Part shown: positions 1-6,440 of the stretch, in pieces
Layout of the letters: the number at the start of each line of letters is the position of its first letter
How positions within the stretch are numbered: position 1 is the first letter of the stretch
Assembly: GCA_030631085.1 (NCBI GenBank)
Contig: DAOVLV010000055.1
Coordinates: 1-8,878 of the forward strand
Length of the DNA: 8,878 bases
Direction: 5' to 3'
Source of the DNA: Planctomycetales bacterium
GTDB taxonomy: Bacteria; Planctomycetota; Phycisphaerae; SM23-33
Made by a program: the position numbers and the translations under genes
The notes under the pieces: model-generated
The model's input: the letters and a program-made list of their open reading frames with translations, nothing else
The model's database searches: none
Told to the model about the DNA's origin: nothing

Positions 1-947
1 AGTTCATCCTGCTCGACGGCGTCCTTAAAGTGGACCTTTCCGGCCAGGCCTCGCCGGCAGACGATCTGTTCCAGTTCTTCCCTGGCATCTCCGTAACCCA
101 TCATTACCAGGCATATACCGTTACCTGCCTGCTCCATCGCTCCGACGAGGTCCTGCAGCCCTCGCGTCGGGGACATCCATCCCTGATAGAGCAAAATCCC
201 CACGTCATCGGGGATGGGCATTGTCTCGCGGAAGCGATTCGGCGCATCGGTCGGATCGAAACCCTCAGGCCTGTTGACGGCATTATAAATAACCAACGGC
301 TCGGCGATTTTGTACCGCTTGGCCATCTCTTCGGCGATGAACGGATTCACGGTGATAACCTGATCGCAGTAGCGGATGAGGCGCTTTTCCAGGCGCGAGA
401 GGGTTTGTTTCTGCGGCCAGGAGAGTGTGTTGATTTCCGGATACAACTCGTGCGAGTCGTAAATCAGGGGTAGTCCGAAACGCTGTTTGACATAGACGGC
501 GACCTTCAGACGGGGCAGGTCGTGGGCATGGATGGCATCCGGGTCATACCGCTGCACACGTTTGACGATTGCCAATTCAAGGCATGATAAAACACTCTTG
601 CAGACCGGTCCCCACATAACGGCCTCTGCGAACAGTCCCAGCCCCTTCAGGCAACGCGCAGCCATTCGCTTCAGACGGCGATTCAGCACTTTGAGTTTAT
701 CCATCGGAAATGTTGATGGTTTGCCGTTGTCGCCCGATCCGTTCGAGACCACGCGTTCGGACGACGGCGCCGTAAGACAGGGCTGCACCCGCTCGACCTT
801 CACTCGTCCGATTAATTCGAACTCCGGCATGGTTTCGGAACCGGCGGCCAGGAGAATAACCTCGTGTCCCCGGTCGATCAGCGTTTCTGCCTCCTGAATG
901 ATCCGCCGATCAATCGCCACGTCATCTGTCAGCATAAGGATACGCAT
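1..947 (-). CDS. GT4-family glycosyltransferase, 3' end cut by the window edge
   Basis: The gene starts at the ATG whose complement is at 945-947 and stays open to position 1, giving 315 full codons. It lacks its stop because the window ends. The N-terminus (MRILMLTDD, then a helix ending in DRGHEV) is the usual GT-B Rossmann start. Further motifs are HAHDLPRL at about residues 140-147 and YDSHELYPE at 163-171, typical of GT4 enzymes that transfer a sugar from a nucleotide-sugar donor. The second Rossmann domain begins near 249 (ILLYQGWMSPTRGLQDLV, then VMMGYGD). The donor-site EX7E region should lie beyond the window edge, so it cannot be checked. Residues 60-85 form a polar, poorly conserved-looking insertion. 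It lies 2 nt downstream of the preceding glycosyltransferase stop, with an AAAGGA-like ribosome site inside that gene, so it is the last visible member of a four-gene operon. Family assignment is firm; sugar and acceptor are unknown. Confidence 0.9.
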   Translation of the reverse strand, partial: MRILMLTDDVAIDRRIIQEAETLIDRGHEVILLAAGSETMPEFELIGRVKVERVQPCLTAPSSERVVSNGSGDNGKPSTFPMDKLKVLNRRLKRMAARCLKGLGLFAEAVMWGPVCKSVLSCLELAIVKRVQRYDPDAIHAHDLPRLKVAVYVKQRFGLPLIYDSHELYPEINTLSWPQKQTLSRLEKRLIRYCDQVITVNPFIAEEMAKRYKIAEPLVIYNAVNRPEGFDPTDAPNRFRETMPIPDDVGILLYQGWMSPTRGLQDLVGAMEQAGNGICLVMMGYGDAREELEQIVCRRGLAGKVHFKDAVEQDE

Positions 948-949
948 GA

Positions 950-1990
950 TTATCGTGAATCCTTTTGGTATGCGTTGATGCACACTCTAGCCACCGCATA
1001 CATGTCGTGTACTTTCTTTACGTACCGTTTCGATTTTTCACCGGTCTGTGCCCACCATTCCGGATGCGTAACCCACCGGCCCAGCGTTTCCGCGAAATCA
1101 TCGACAGAGACGTTTATTATGGGGCAATCCTGATGATACAGCCGGAGGATATCCGGGCGAATATAGCAACATGTGGGTATTCCCAACGCCATCATCTCAA
1201 CCGCGCATTGCCCATAAGCGCCGATGAGCAACTGGTCCACACCCAAATCGCACGTGGTGCATATCGACATCGCTTCGGCGTATGTCTTGTTCTGCACGAG
1301 TACGAGTTCCAGTTTCAGACCCTGCTTGTTGAGCCGATTAACGGTGTCAACGATTGTGTCCGTCCCCTTCATTTTCGGGTTCGATGGTGCGTGAACCAGT
1401 CGAACCGGACGGTCAACGCCGGGCCGACCCGGCGGGGTTGCGCCAGTGTGCCTGCCGGCAATTGTCTCCAGACGCTCCAGATTAATCGGCTGGGGAAGCA
1501 GCGTTGCGCCCGGTACATACTCAAGCAGATCGGGCGTGCTGACAAATATCCCGTCGGCGTACTCCAGGGCGATGCGTCTTGCGCGTTTGCGATTTCGGCT
1601 GCAATTCATAGGCCAGCAGACCGCGCACGCGCTGGTTTCGTAAGTTGCTATGGTATGTTTGCTGTTGCGGATATCGCATCCGCAGAAGTAGAAAAAGACG
1701 CGTTTTCCCATTCGCTTGAGCCACGGTATGTCCCAGAGTTTCGGTCCGCACAGCGATTCGCCGAAATAAAAGTGGAACACGTCGAATCTCATCGACCTCG
1801 TCAGAAGAAAGAGCGCCCATTGGCCCATTCTGGCGGCCGTTGTCGGCAAAATGAATGTCTCGTCGCAGGGGAAATCGAAACCTGTGGGATGATAGTTGAC
1901 GGACCATGCATTGTATCCGAGTTGGCGTTGCGCTTTTGCCAGGACGCCCCCCATACCACCGGTATTCTTCGGTCCGTGAAATATGTTCAT
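950..1990 (-). CDS. GT-B glycosyltransferase (GT4-like) with a cysteine cluster
   Basis: This 346-residue protein is a GT-B glycosyltransferase, most likely adding a sugar to a surface glycan in the cytoplasm. Evidence is the N-terminal Rossmann half (MNIFHGPKNTGGMGGVLAKA), the inter-domain stretch LLPQPINLERL at 164-174, HAPSNPKMKGTD at 200-211 and the C-terminal donor-site segment VDQLLIGAYGQCAVEMMALG at 251-270. The first glutamate of the classical EX7E motif appears replaced by glycine (G257 against E265), so the catalytic variant is not the textbook one. A cysteine cluster (C103, C105, C122, C125, C130) lies between the N-terminal strands and could bind zinc or form disulfides. No signal peptide or membrane segment is evident. 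The ATG overlaps the upstream epimerase stop as ATGA (4 nt), and a GAGG lies 10 nt upstream, pointing to translational coupling. Substrate is unknown. Confidence 0.85.
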   Translation of the reverse strand: MNIFHGPKNTGGMGGVLAKAQRQLGYNAWSVNYHPTGFDFPCDETFILPTTAARMGQWALFLLTRSMRFDVFHFYFGESLCGPKLWDIPWLKRMGKRVFFYFCGCDIRNSKHTIATYETSACAVCWPMNCSRNRKRARRIALEYADGIFVSTPDLLEYVPGATLLPQPINLERLETIAGRHTGATPPGRPGVDRPVRLVHAPSNPKMKGTDTIVDTVNRLNKQGLKLELVLVQNKTYAEAMSICTTCDLGVDQLLIGAYGQCAVEMMALGIPTCCYIRPDILRLYHQDCPIINVSVDDFAETLGRWVTHPEWWAQTGEKSKRYVKKVHDMYAVARVCINAYQKDSR

Positions 1991-3081
1991 GACAGCATGG
2001 CCTCAATTGCCTCAGCCACTCGTCCGGCGGCAAGGCCCCCTCCGAAAACTTCATCCCGCACCTTTTGTGGGATATCCGGATATTGGTTGTCGATGCGTTC
2101 GTATGCGTTCAGAATATCCCGGCTGCGCCAACCTGACAGTATGGACCAACCGCCTTCGACTATTTCTCGCCACTCGGTCGTCTCACGAAGAACTACGCTG
2201 GGTCTGCCCCAGAAAAAGGCCTCCCTCTGAACGCCGCCTGAATCCGTAAAGATACATTTAGCGCCCGCTTCCAAAGCCAGCATCTCCAGGTAACCGACCG
2301 GTTCAACCGGACGCAACGCTCCGGACGAATCGATGCTATCGGTATATTTCCGTATTTTCCCGGCGACGCGGGGGTGGACCGGAAGGATTACCGGAAGCGG
2401 CAGGGCGTCCAGGGCGCTGAGAATGCTCCTTAACTTCTCGGCATCGTCGGTGTTTTCGGCCCGATGTACGGTTGCCAGGAAATAATCACCCGCCTTCAGG
2501 CCCAATCGATTCAGGATCGTCTTGTCGGCCCGCTCCCTGAAACCGTCGAAGCAGTCGTACATCAGGTCGCCGGTTCGCACCACGTTTTTGCTCAGGCCTT
2601 CTTTGTCGAGATTGGACACTGCCGTCGTTGTAGGCGCGCAAAGCAGGTCTGCGAGACAATCCGTTACTATCCGGTTGACCTCTTCGGGCATTCGCATGTC
2701 GAAACTGCGAAGTCCCGCTTCCACGTGTACCAGCGGTATGTGCATCTTGGCCGCCACCAGCGCGCCGGCGAGAGTTGAATTGGTGTCGCCGTCAACCACC
2801 AACGCATCGCATGGATGCTCCAGAAGAAACTCCTCCAATGCCGTCATCATACGTCCGGTCTGAGCGCCGTGTCCGCCTGAACCGGCCTCCAGGTTCACGT
2901 CGGGGCGGTCCAGACCCAGATCGTCGAAGAATATCCTGCTCATTGCCTCGTCATAATGCTGACCGGTATGAACGAGAATTTCCCTGTGCCCGCGGCGCAC
3001 AAGTTCACGCCGCAAGGCCGCCGCCTGCATGAACTGGGGACGCGCCCCCACAACCCGTGTCAATGTAAGTGCTTTTACCAT
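1987..3081 (-). CDS. wecB: Non-hydrolysing UDP-GlcNAc 2-epimerase family protein, downstream copy
   Basis: A full-length 364-residue WecB-family protein. The family interconverts UDP-N-acetylglucosamine and UDP-N-acetylmannosamine, or related 2-acetamido sugars, in the cytoplasm. Visible signatures are VGARPQF (11-17), HTGQHYD (38-44), GDTNST (98-103), HVEAGLRS (119-126), MPEEVNR (131-137), HRAENTDD (207-214), HPR (236-238) and TDSGGVQREA (279-288). The acid and histidine residues important in the E. coli enzyme appear kept as D99, E121, E134 and H207. The GDTNST variant and RETTEWRE are also seen in relatives acting on modified sugars (WbpI-like), so the exact substrate is uncertain. Near the C-terminus FGGGLAAGR replaces the more usual YGDG. 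It follows a second homologue by 16 nt; a GGAG lies 11 nt before the ATG, with a second purine run AGGTGG nearer. Its 3' end overlaps the next glycosyltransferase by 4 nt. It looks more diverged than the upstream copy. Confidence 0.93.
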   Translation of the reverse strand: MVKALTLTRVVGARPQFMQAAALRRELVRRGHREILVHTGQHYDEAMSRIFFDDLGLDRPDVNLEAGSGGHGAQTGRMMTALEEFLLEHPCDALVVDGDTNSTLAGALVAAKMHIPLVHVEAGLRSFDMRMPEEVNRIVTDCLADLLCAPTTTAVSNLDKEGLSKNVVRTGDLMYDCFDGFRERADKTILNRLGLKAGDYFLATVHRAENTDDAEKLRSILSALDALPLPVILPVHPRVAGKIRKYTDSIDSSGALRPVEPVGYLEMLALEAGAKCIFTDSGGVQREAFFWGRPSVVLRETTEWREIVEGGWSILSGWRSRDILNAYERIDNQYPDIPQKVRDEVFGGGLAAGRVAEAIEAMLS

Positions 3082-3097
3082 ACCACCTGGTACTCCG

Positions 3098-4198
3098 TTA
3101 TTTCAGTAGTGCGACGATTTTTTCGGCGCTGTGCCCGTCGCCGTAGAGGTCGGTGGGGCGGTCGGCTGGCAGTAAGCAGCCGGCCTGCTCAAACTCACCC
3201 ACAGCAGCGACGATTTTCTGTGTATCCGCGCCGACGACGCGGTTACACCCAGCCTGGACCAGTTCGACCCACTCGGTCTCATCTCGCAGCGTAACGCAAG
3301 GCTTCTCGAACCAATACGCTTCCTTCTGCACGCCGCCGGAGTCGGTCAGGATGATACGGGCGTTAGCTTCCAGCGTCAGCATGTCCAGGTACGCGACCGG
3401 TTCGATAATGCGGACGTTTGGGGCGATTTCGGCGCAGGCGGTCCCCAGGGTCTTTCGCGTACGCGGGTGTATCGGAAGGATAATCGGCATATCAATCTGC
3501 TCGAAGGCCTGGCCGATACTGTTCAGGCGATCGGGGTCGTCGGTATTTTCAGCCCGATGGATCGTGGCGAGATAATACGAATCAGGCTGAAGTTTCAGCG
3601 TCTGCATTATGTCGCTTTTTTCCCGTGCAAGTTCGGCATTGAACAGTACCGAGTCGTACATCACGTCGCCGACGTTGTGGACGCCTTCGGTAATGCCTTC
3701 TTCGGCGAGGTTGCTGACGGCGGTCGGCGTCGGGCACAGCAGCAGCGTCGAAAGGCGATCTGCGACGATGCGATTGATTTCTTCGGGCATCCGCCGGTTG
3801 TAACTCCGCAGGCCCGCCTCGACGTGCGCTACGGGGATGTGAAGTTTGACCGCGGTGAGCACACCGGCCAGTGTTGAATTTGTGTCGCCATAGATGAGTA
3901 CCCAGTCGGGTTTGGTTTCGGTCAGGACAGTTTCGAGTTTTTCCAGGATTGCGCCTGTTTGTCGGCCATGGGGTCCTGAACCGACTTTGAGGTTCACGTC
4001 CGGGCGTGGAATGTGGAGTTGGTCGAAAAACACCTTCGACATGTTTTCATCATAATGCTGCCCCGTGTGAACGATGCACTCGTTGAGCGTGATGGGCGTT
4101 TCTTTCCGGTTAAATTCAGCGACGGCCCGGCTGACCGCAGCGGCTTTGACGAACTGCGGACGTGCGCCCACGATGGTAATTATTTTGACGCTATTCAT
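3098..4198 (-). CDS. wecB: Non-hydrolysing UDP-GlcNAc 2-epimerase family protein, upstream copy
   Basis: First gene of the leftward operon, 366 residues, a typical length for non-hydrolysing UDP-GlcNAc 2-epimerases. Signatures are VGARPQFVKAAAVSRA (10-25), HTGQHYDENMSKVFFD (44-59), YGDTNSTLAG (103-112), HVEAGLRSYNRRMPEEINR (125-143), GDVMYD (177-182), HRAENTDD (214-221), IHPRTRKT (243-250), TDSGGVQKEA (285-294), LRDETEWVE (304-312) and the C-terminal LYGDGHSAEKIV. The catalytic set D105, E127, E140 and H214 is present. This copy has the consensus at nearly every motif, so it is probably an active epimerase. The second copy may act on a different nucleotide sugar. The LRDETEWVE and GDTNST forms are shared with WbpI-type enzymes, so UDP-GlcNAc itself is not assured. 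No good Shine-Dalgarno is visible before the ATG; the first conserved motif begins only 8-9 residues in, which supports this start. Confidence 0.95.
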   Translation of the reverse strand: MNSVKIITIVGARPQFVKAAAVSRAVAEFNRKETPITLNECIVHTGQHYDENMSKVFFDQLHIPRPDVNLKVGSGPHGRQTGAILEKLETVLTETKPDWVLIYGDTNSTLAGVLTAVKLHIPVAHVEAGLRSYNRRMPEEINRIVADRLSTLLLCPTPTAVSNLAEEGITEGVHNVGDVMYDSVLFNAELAREKSDIMQTLKLQPDSYYLATIHRAENTDDPDRLNSIGQAFEQIDMPIILPIHPRTRKTLGTACAEIAPNVRIIEPVAYLDMLTLEANARIILTDSGGVQKEAYWFEKPCVTLRDETEWVELVQAGCNRVVGADTQKIVAAVGEFEQAGCLLPADRPTDLYGDGHSAEKIVALLK

Positions 4199-4229
4199 AG
4201 CGTAACATCATACAAAAGGTTTTCTCGAA

Positions 4230-4259
4230 CTTATAGGGTCTTGACCGGAGATGTTTAAA
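4230..4259 (-). promoter_or_regulatory. Candidate promoter for the leftward glycan operon
   Basis: On the minus strand a TATAAG (complement at 4230-4235) is preceded after 18 nt by TTTAAA (complement at 4254-4259). These match the sigma-70 -10 and -35 consensus at 5 of 6 and 4 of 6 positions. It would give a leader of roughly 25 nt before the first epimerase gene. It interlocks with the opposite candidate promoter. The call is by consensus only. Confidence 0.35.
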
Positions 4260-4268
4260 CGGGACAAT
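4241..4268 (+). promoter_or_regulatory. Candidate promoter for the DUF354-methyltransferase gene
   Basis: TTGACC at 4241-4246 (5 of 6 to the -35 consensus), a 16-nt spacer and GACAAT at 4263-4268 (4 of 6 to the -10 consensus). The implied leader is about 45 nt and AT-rich, ending in the palindrome and Shine-Dalgarno of the rightward gene. Its -35 box lies inside the spacer of the leftward promoter, so the two could compete for polymerase. Confidence 0.3.
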
Positions 4269-4296
4269 CATTTATTGGGATCGATTGTTTTTGATT

Positions 4297-4309
4297 CGAT
4301 AATTTATCG
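4297..4309. promoter_or_regulatory. 13-bp perfect palindrome overlapping a ribosome site
   Basis: CGATAA-T-TTATCG is a perfect inverted repeat with one central base. It ends on the first base of the GGAG Shine-Dalgarno (4309-4312), which stands 8 nt before the ATG at 4321. It could be an operator half-site pair or a small structure affecting initiation. A six-base arm is short enough to arise by chance a couple of times in a window of this size, so the functional claim is weak. Confidence 0.3.
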
Positions 4310-4320
4310 GAGCGTAACAG

Positions 4321-6051
4321 ATGAGGTTTCTTTTCGATTTGGGTCATCCTGCGCACTTTCATCTGTTCAAGAACGTCATAAGCACGCTGAAGGACCAGGG
4401 GCATAGCGTTTTGATAGTCGCCCGTCAGAAGGATTGCCTTCCTGAATTGCTTCGTGAATCCGGTTGGCCTCACCTTTTTATTCGTCGCAAGCGGCGTGGG
4501 CTTGTTTCCCTGGGGGTCGAGGCCTTGAAAGTGCTTGGTCGGGTCTCGTTCAGAGGGTTTGTCAAACCGGTCGATTTGATGATAGGCACTTCCATCGTGA
4601 TAGGTCCGGCTTCGCGTTTGACCGGCGCTACTTCGGTTGTATTCTGCGAGGATGACGCCTCGGTGGTTCCGATGTTCGCCCAGGTTGCGTACAAAGCATC
4701 TCATTATATTGTTACGCCTCGCTCGCTGGAGCATGAGGCTTATGGTCCTAAGCACCTGACATACCAGGGTTATCACGAATTGGCTTATTTGCATCCTGAT
4801 GTATATCGTCCTGACCCCGGTGTGCGCAAATTGCTCGGTGTAAAGCCAGATGAGAAATACTTCGTTCTTCGCCTGGTCGCGCTGACTGCCCATCACGACA
4901 TCGGTCAGAAGGGCGTCAATCCCGCCCAGGCACAGGCAGTGGTTGAGCGGCTCAGCCCGCACGGACGGGTTTTCATCAGCGCAGAGGCCGGGGTTCCCGA
5001 AAATCTCAAACAGTACATTCTCCCGACGCCGGTGGAGAGGATTCTCGATGTAATGGCCTTTGCCGAGATGGTCGTAGGCGACAGTCAGACCATGACAATC
5101 GAGGCTGCGGTGCTCGGGACGCCTTCCCTGCGCTGTAATACCTTCGTGGGGCGGTTGTCTGTCCTTGAGGAGTTGGAGCACCGTTACGGACTTACCGTCG
5201 GCATCAGGCCTGAGAATTTCGACAAGGTATTCGAACAGATAGACGCATGGCTTGGGCAGGACGACCTGAAACAGCAGTGGGCGCGGAAGCGGGAAGTCAT
5301 GCTGGAAGAATGTGTCAACCTGAACGACTGGATGCTTAAATTGTTTGAACGTCTCGCGCATCACAAGAGTATCGGTTTTGGTAGTATTTCCCGCACGCAA
5401 CGCAGGCTACAAGAGCGTGCTCATGCCCCTGCGGCGACCTCCACGGAGACCTATGGTCCGCTCGAAAGGGACAAACCTCTCCAGGATAAATACGCGATGC
5501 GCGAACCGGTCGCGTACTTCCTGGTGAAGCATTTTTTCAAGTCGCTGGAGGAGTTGCTGCATATCGCCGCCGGCCGGATTCTGGACGTCGGCGCAGGTGA
5601 AGGTGACGCATACCAGTTTCTCTCGCCTGGGATAGTTGCCCGTGGCGTTACGGCATTGGAGATTAATCCAGTCTGCTTTGTCCGCATGGCAAAGATTGCC
5701 CCTTCGCTAACATCCGTCGAGGGCACTATTTACGAAATACCGTTTGAGGATGATTCATTTGAAACCGTGCTCTGTTCGGAGGTTCTGGAGCATCTTGATG
5801 ATCCGGACAAGGGTCTGCGCGAATTGCTGCGGGTCAGTAGTAGATGGGTTCTTATCAGCGTGCCCCGCGAACCGATATGGCGGATTCTGAACATGGCGAG
5901 AGGGGCTTACTGGCGTCAATTCGGTAACACTCCGGACCATGTGCAGCATTGGAGCAAGCGAGGTTTCATCCGTTGGGTGGAAAAATATGCCGAAGTAAAG
6001 GTCGTCCGCTCTCCGCTACCGTGGACTATCATCCTGGCGTCATCCCGATAA
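4321..6051 (+). CDS. DUF354 (GT-B-like) domain fused to a SAM-dependent methyltransferase
   Basis: A 576-residue two-domain protein with a clear GGAG ribosome site 8 nt before its ATG. Residues 1-350 match DUF354: FDLGHPAHFHLFKN near the N-terminus, an IGTSI segment at 88-92, GYHELAYLHPD at 150-160, a conserved HD (192-193) and GDSQTMTIEAAVLGTPSL at 253-270. This family has a glycosyltransferase/epimerase-like GT-B look but no established activity. After a linker of about 30 residues rich in A, T and R, residues 380-576 form a class I methyltransferase: motif I is ILDVGAGEGD (420-429), followed by acidic LEINP (446-450), an IPFEDDSFETVLCSEVLEHL block (473-492), ISVPREP (512-518) and HWSKRGF (543-549). 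The S-adenosylmethionine-binding elements look intact. The reading frame is continuous, so this is a true fusion rather than two genes. Its place divergent from two epimerases and two glycosyltransferases suggests modification, perhaps methylation, of the same glycan; that is inference. Confidence 0.9.
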   Translation: MRFLFDLGHPAHFHLFKNVISTLKDQGHSVLIVARQKDCLPELLRESGWPHLFIRRKRRGLVSLGVEALKVLGRVSFRGFVKPVDLMIGTSIVIGPASRLTGATSVVFCEDDASVVPMFAQVAYKASHYIVTPRSLEHEAYGPKHLTYQGYHELAYLHPDVYRPDPGVRKLLGVKPDEKYFVLRLVALTAHHDIGQKGVNPAQAQAVVERLSPHGRVFISAEAGVPENLKQYILPTPVERILDVMAFAEMVVGDSQTMTIEAAVLGTPSLRCNTFVGRLSVLEELEHRYGLTVGIRPENFDKVFEQIDAWLGQDDLKQQWARKREVMLEECVNLNDWMLKLFERLAHHKSIGFGSISRTQRRLQERAHAPAATSTETYGPLERDKPLQDKYAMREPVAYFLVKHFFKSLEELLHIAAGRILDVGAGEGDAYQFLSPGIVARGVTALEINPVCFVRMAKIAPSLTSVEGTIYEIPFEDDSFETVLCSEVLEHLDDPDKGLRELLRVSSRWVLISVPREPIWRILNMARGAYWRQFGNTPDHVQHWSKRGFIRWVEKYAEVKVVRSPLPWTIILASSR

Positions 6052-6082
6052 AAATACGTGGACGGTATTACCCGGAATTAAT

Positions 6083-6325
6083 TTATGTTGACGCCAGAAG
6101 ACTCTCGACTGATATATCCTCGTCAATCGATTCCCAATGTATCCCGATGCCACCGCCGATGAGACGCCAGTCTTTACGTTGCTCGTCCGTGGCGTCGCGA
6201 AGGCGTGAAAACCACTCCAGCGGGACAACCACCTCCCTGCCGTCGGCCAGGATTACACAAAGGGAATCTTCCGTGAAAGATATATCTGTCACAAGTGGTT
6301 CTATTTTAATGACCGAAGTGCTCAT
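6083..6325 (-). CDS. DUF2442-family small protein
   Basis: An 80-residue protein reading MSTSVIKIEPLVTDISF at its start and ending IHWESIDEDISVESLLAST, with FTEDSLCVILADGREVVVPLEWF and an RLIGGGIGIHW segment between. This is the DUF2442 pattern (a small beta-rich domain, usually 75-90 residues). I chose the ATG at 6325 because the family begins near this VIKIEP stretch; the frame is open to an earlier ATG at 6385, but the extra 20 residues are basic and unrelated to the family. The start overlaps the end of the DUF4160 gene by 20 nt, implying coupling, with only a weak AGTGGA before it. DUF2442 and DUF4160 genes are often found side by side and have been suspected of forming a toxin-antitoxin-like pair, but no function is established to my knowledge. 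It converges with the methyltransferase fusion gene, 31 nt away. Confidence 0.85.
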   Translation of the reverse strand: MSTSVIKIEPLVTDISFTEDSLCVILADGREVVVPLEWFSRLRDATDEQRKDWRLIGGGIGIHWESIDEDISVESLLAST

Positions 6326-6434
6326 TCCACTTCTCATCGAATAATTCTTTCTCAACGTGAATATGCGGCGGTTCGAAGCCCTCAAGGCTGAAAAAGAAGA
6401 ACCGATATCCGCTTTTTCTCAAAACTGTCGGCAT
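6306..6434 (-). CDS. Miniature DUF4160-family protein lacking the central part of the domain
   Basis: From the ATG at 6434 the frame encodes 42 residues: MPTVLRKSGYRFFFFSLEG, then FEPPHIHVEK, then ELFDEKWNEHFGH. The first two pieces are the hallmark N-terminus of DUF4160 and the last is its usual C-terminal EKW-x-EHF end. In ordinary members, roughly 35 residues (the AKFWL strand and the EL-x2-I helix) lie between HVEK and the C-terminal helix; they are absent here without disturbing the frame. An upstream in-frame ATG at 6500 would add 22 unrelated residues and is not favoured. The gene overlaps the start of the DUF2442 gene. It may be a decayed member kept only for translational coupling, a genuine short form, or an assembly collapse. 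Codon use and AT content differ visibly from the GC-rich TPR genes beside it. Confidence 0.7.
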   Translation of the reverse strand: MPTVLRKSGYRFFFFSLEGFEPPHIHVEKELFDEKWNEHFGH

Positions 6435-6440
6435 CGATTC

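Larger units (their letters stand above)
4199..4319. repeat. 9-bp direct repeat bounding the divergent intergenic region
   Basis: AGCGTAACA occurs at 4199-4207 and again, same orientation, at 4311-4319. The first copy abuts the start codon of the leftward epimerase gene and the second ends one base before the start codon of the rightward DUF354 gene. Between them is the whole promoter region. No terminal inverted repeats are seen just inside the copies, so an insertion with target duplication is only one possible reading. A shared regulatory or translation-initiation element, or chance, are others. Confidence 0.45.

Noticed and set aside
30..473. 147-codon plus-strand open frame at the left edge
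   Set aside because: It lies antisense to the well-supported GT4 gene that runs off the window and has no family resemblance.
965..2230. Long plus-strand open frame (421 codons) opposite the glycosyltransferase and the epimerase
   Set aside because: It crosses two genes with clear family motifs on the other strand, has no recognisable domain, and is explained by codon bias of the true genes leaving the opposite frame free of stops.
4253..4260. GTTTAAAC 8-bp palindrome in the intergenic region as an operator
   Set aside because: Too short and A-T rich to separate from chance, and part of it already serves as the candidate -35 of the leftward promoter.
4255..5400. Long minus-strand open frame (381 codons) opposite the DUF354 half of the fusion
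   Set aside because: Composition is typical of an antisense shadow and no motif is seen, while the plus strand shows unmistakable DUF354 sequence.
6053..6069. AATAC...GTATT inverted repeat between the convergent fusion and DUF2442 genes as a terminator
   Set aside because: Only five mostly A-T pairs with a 7-nt loop and no U-tract; too weak to call.
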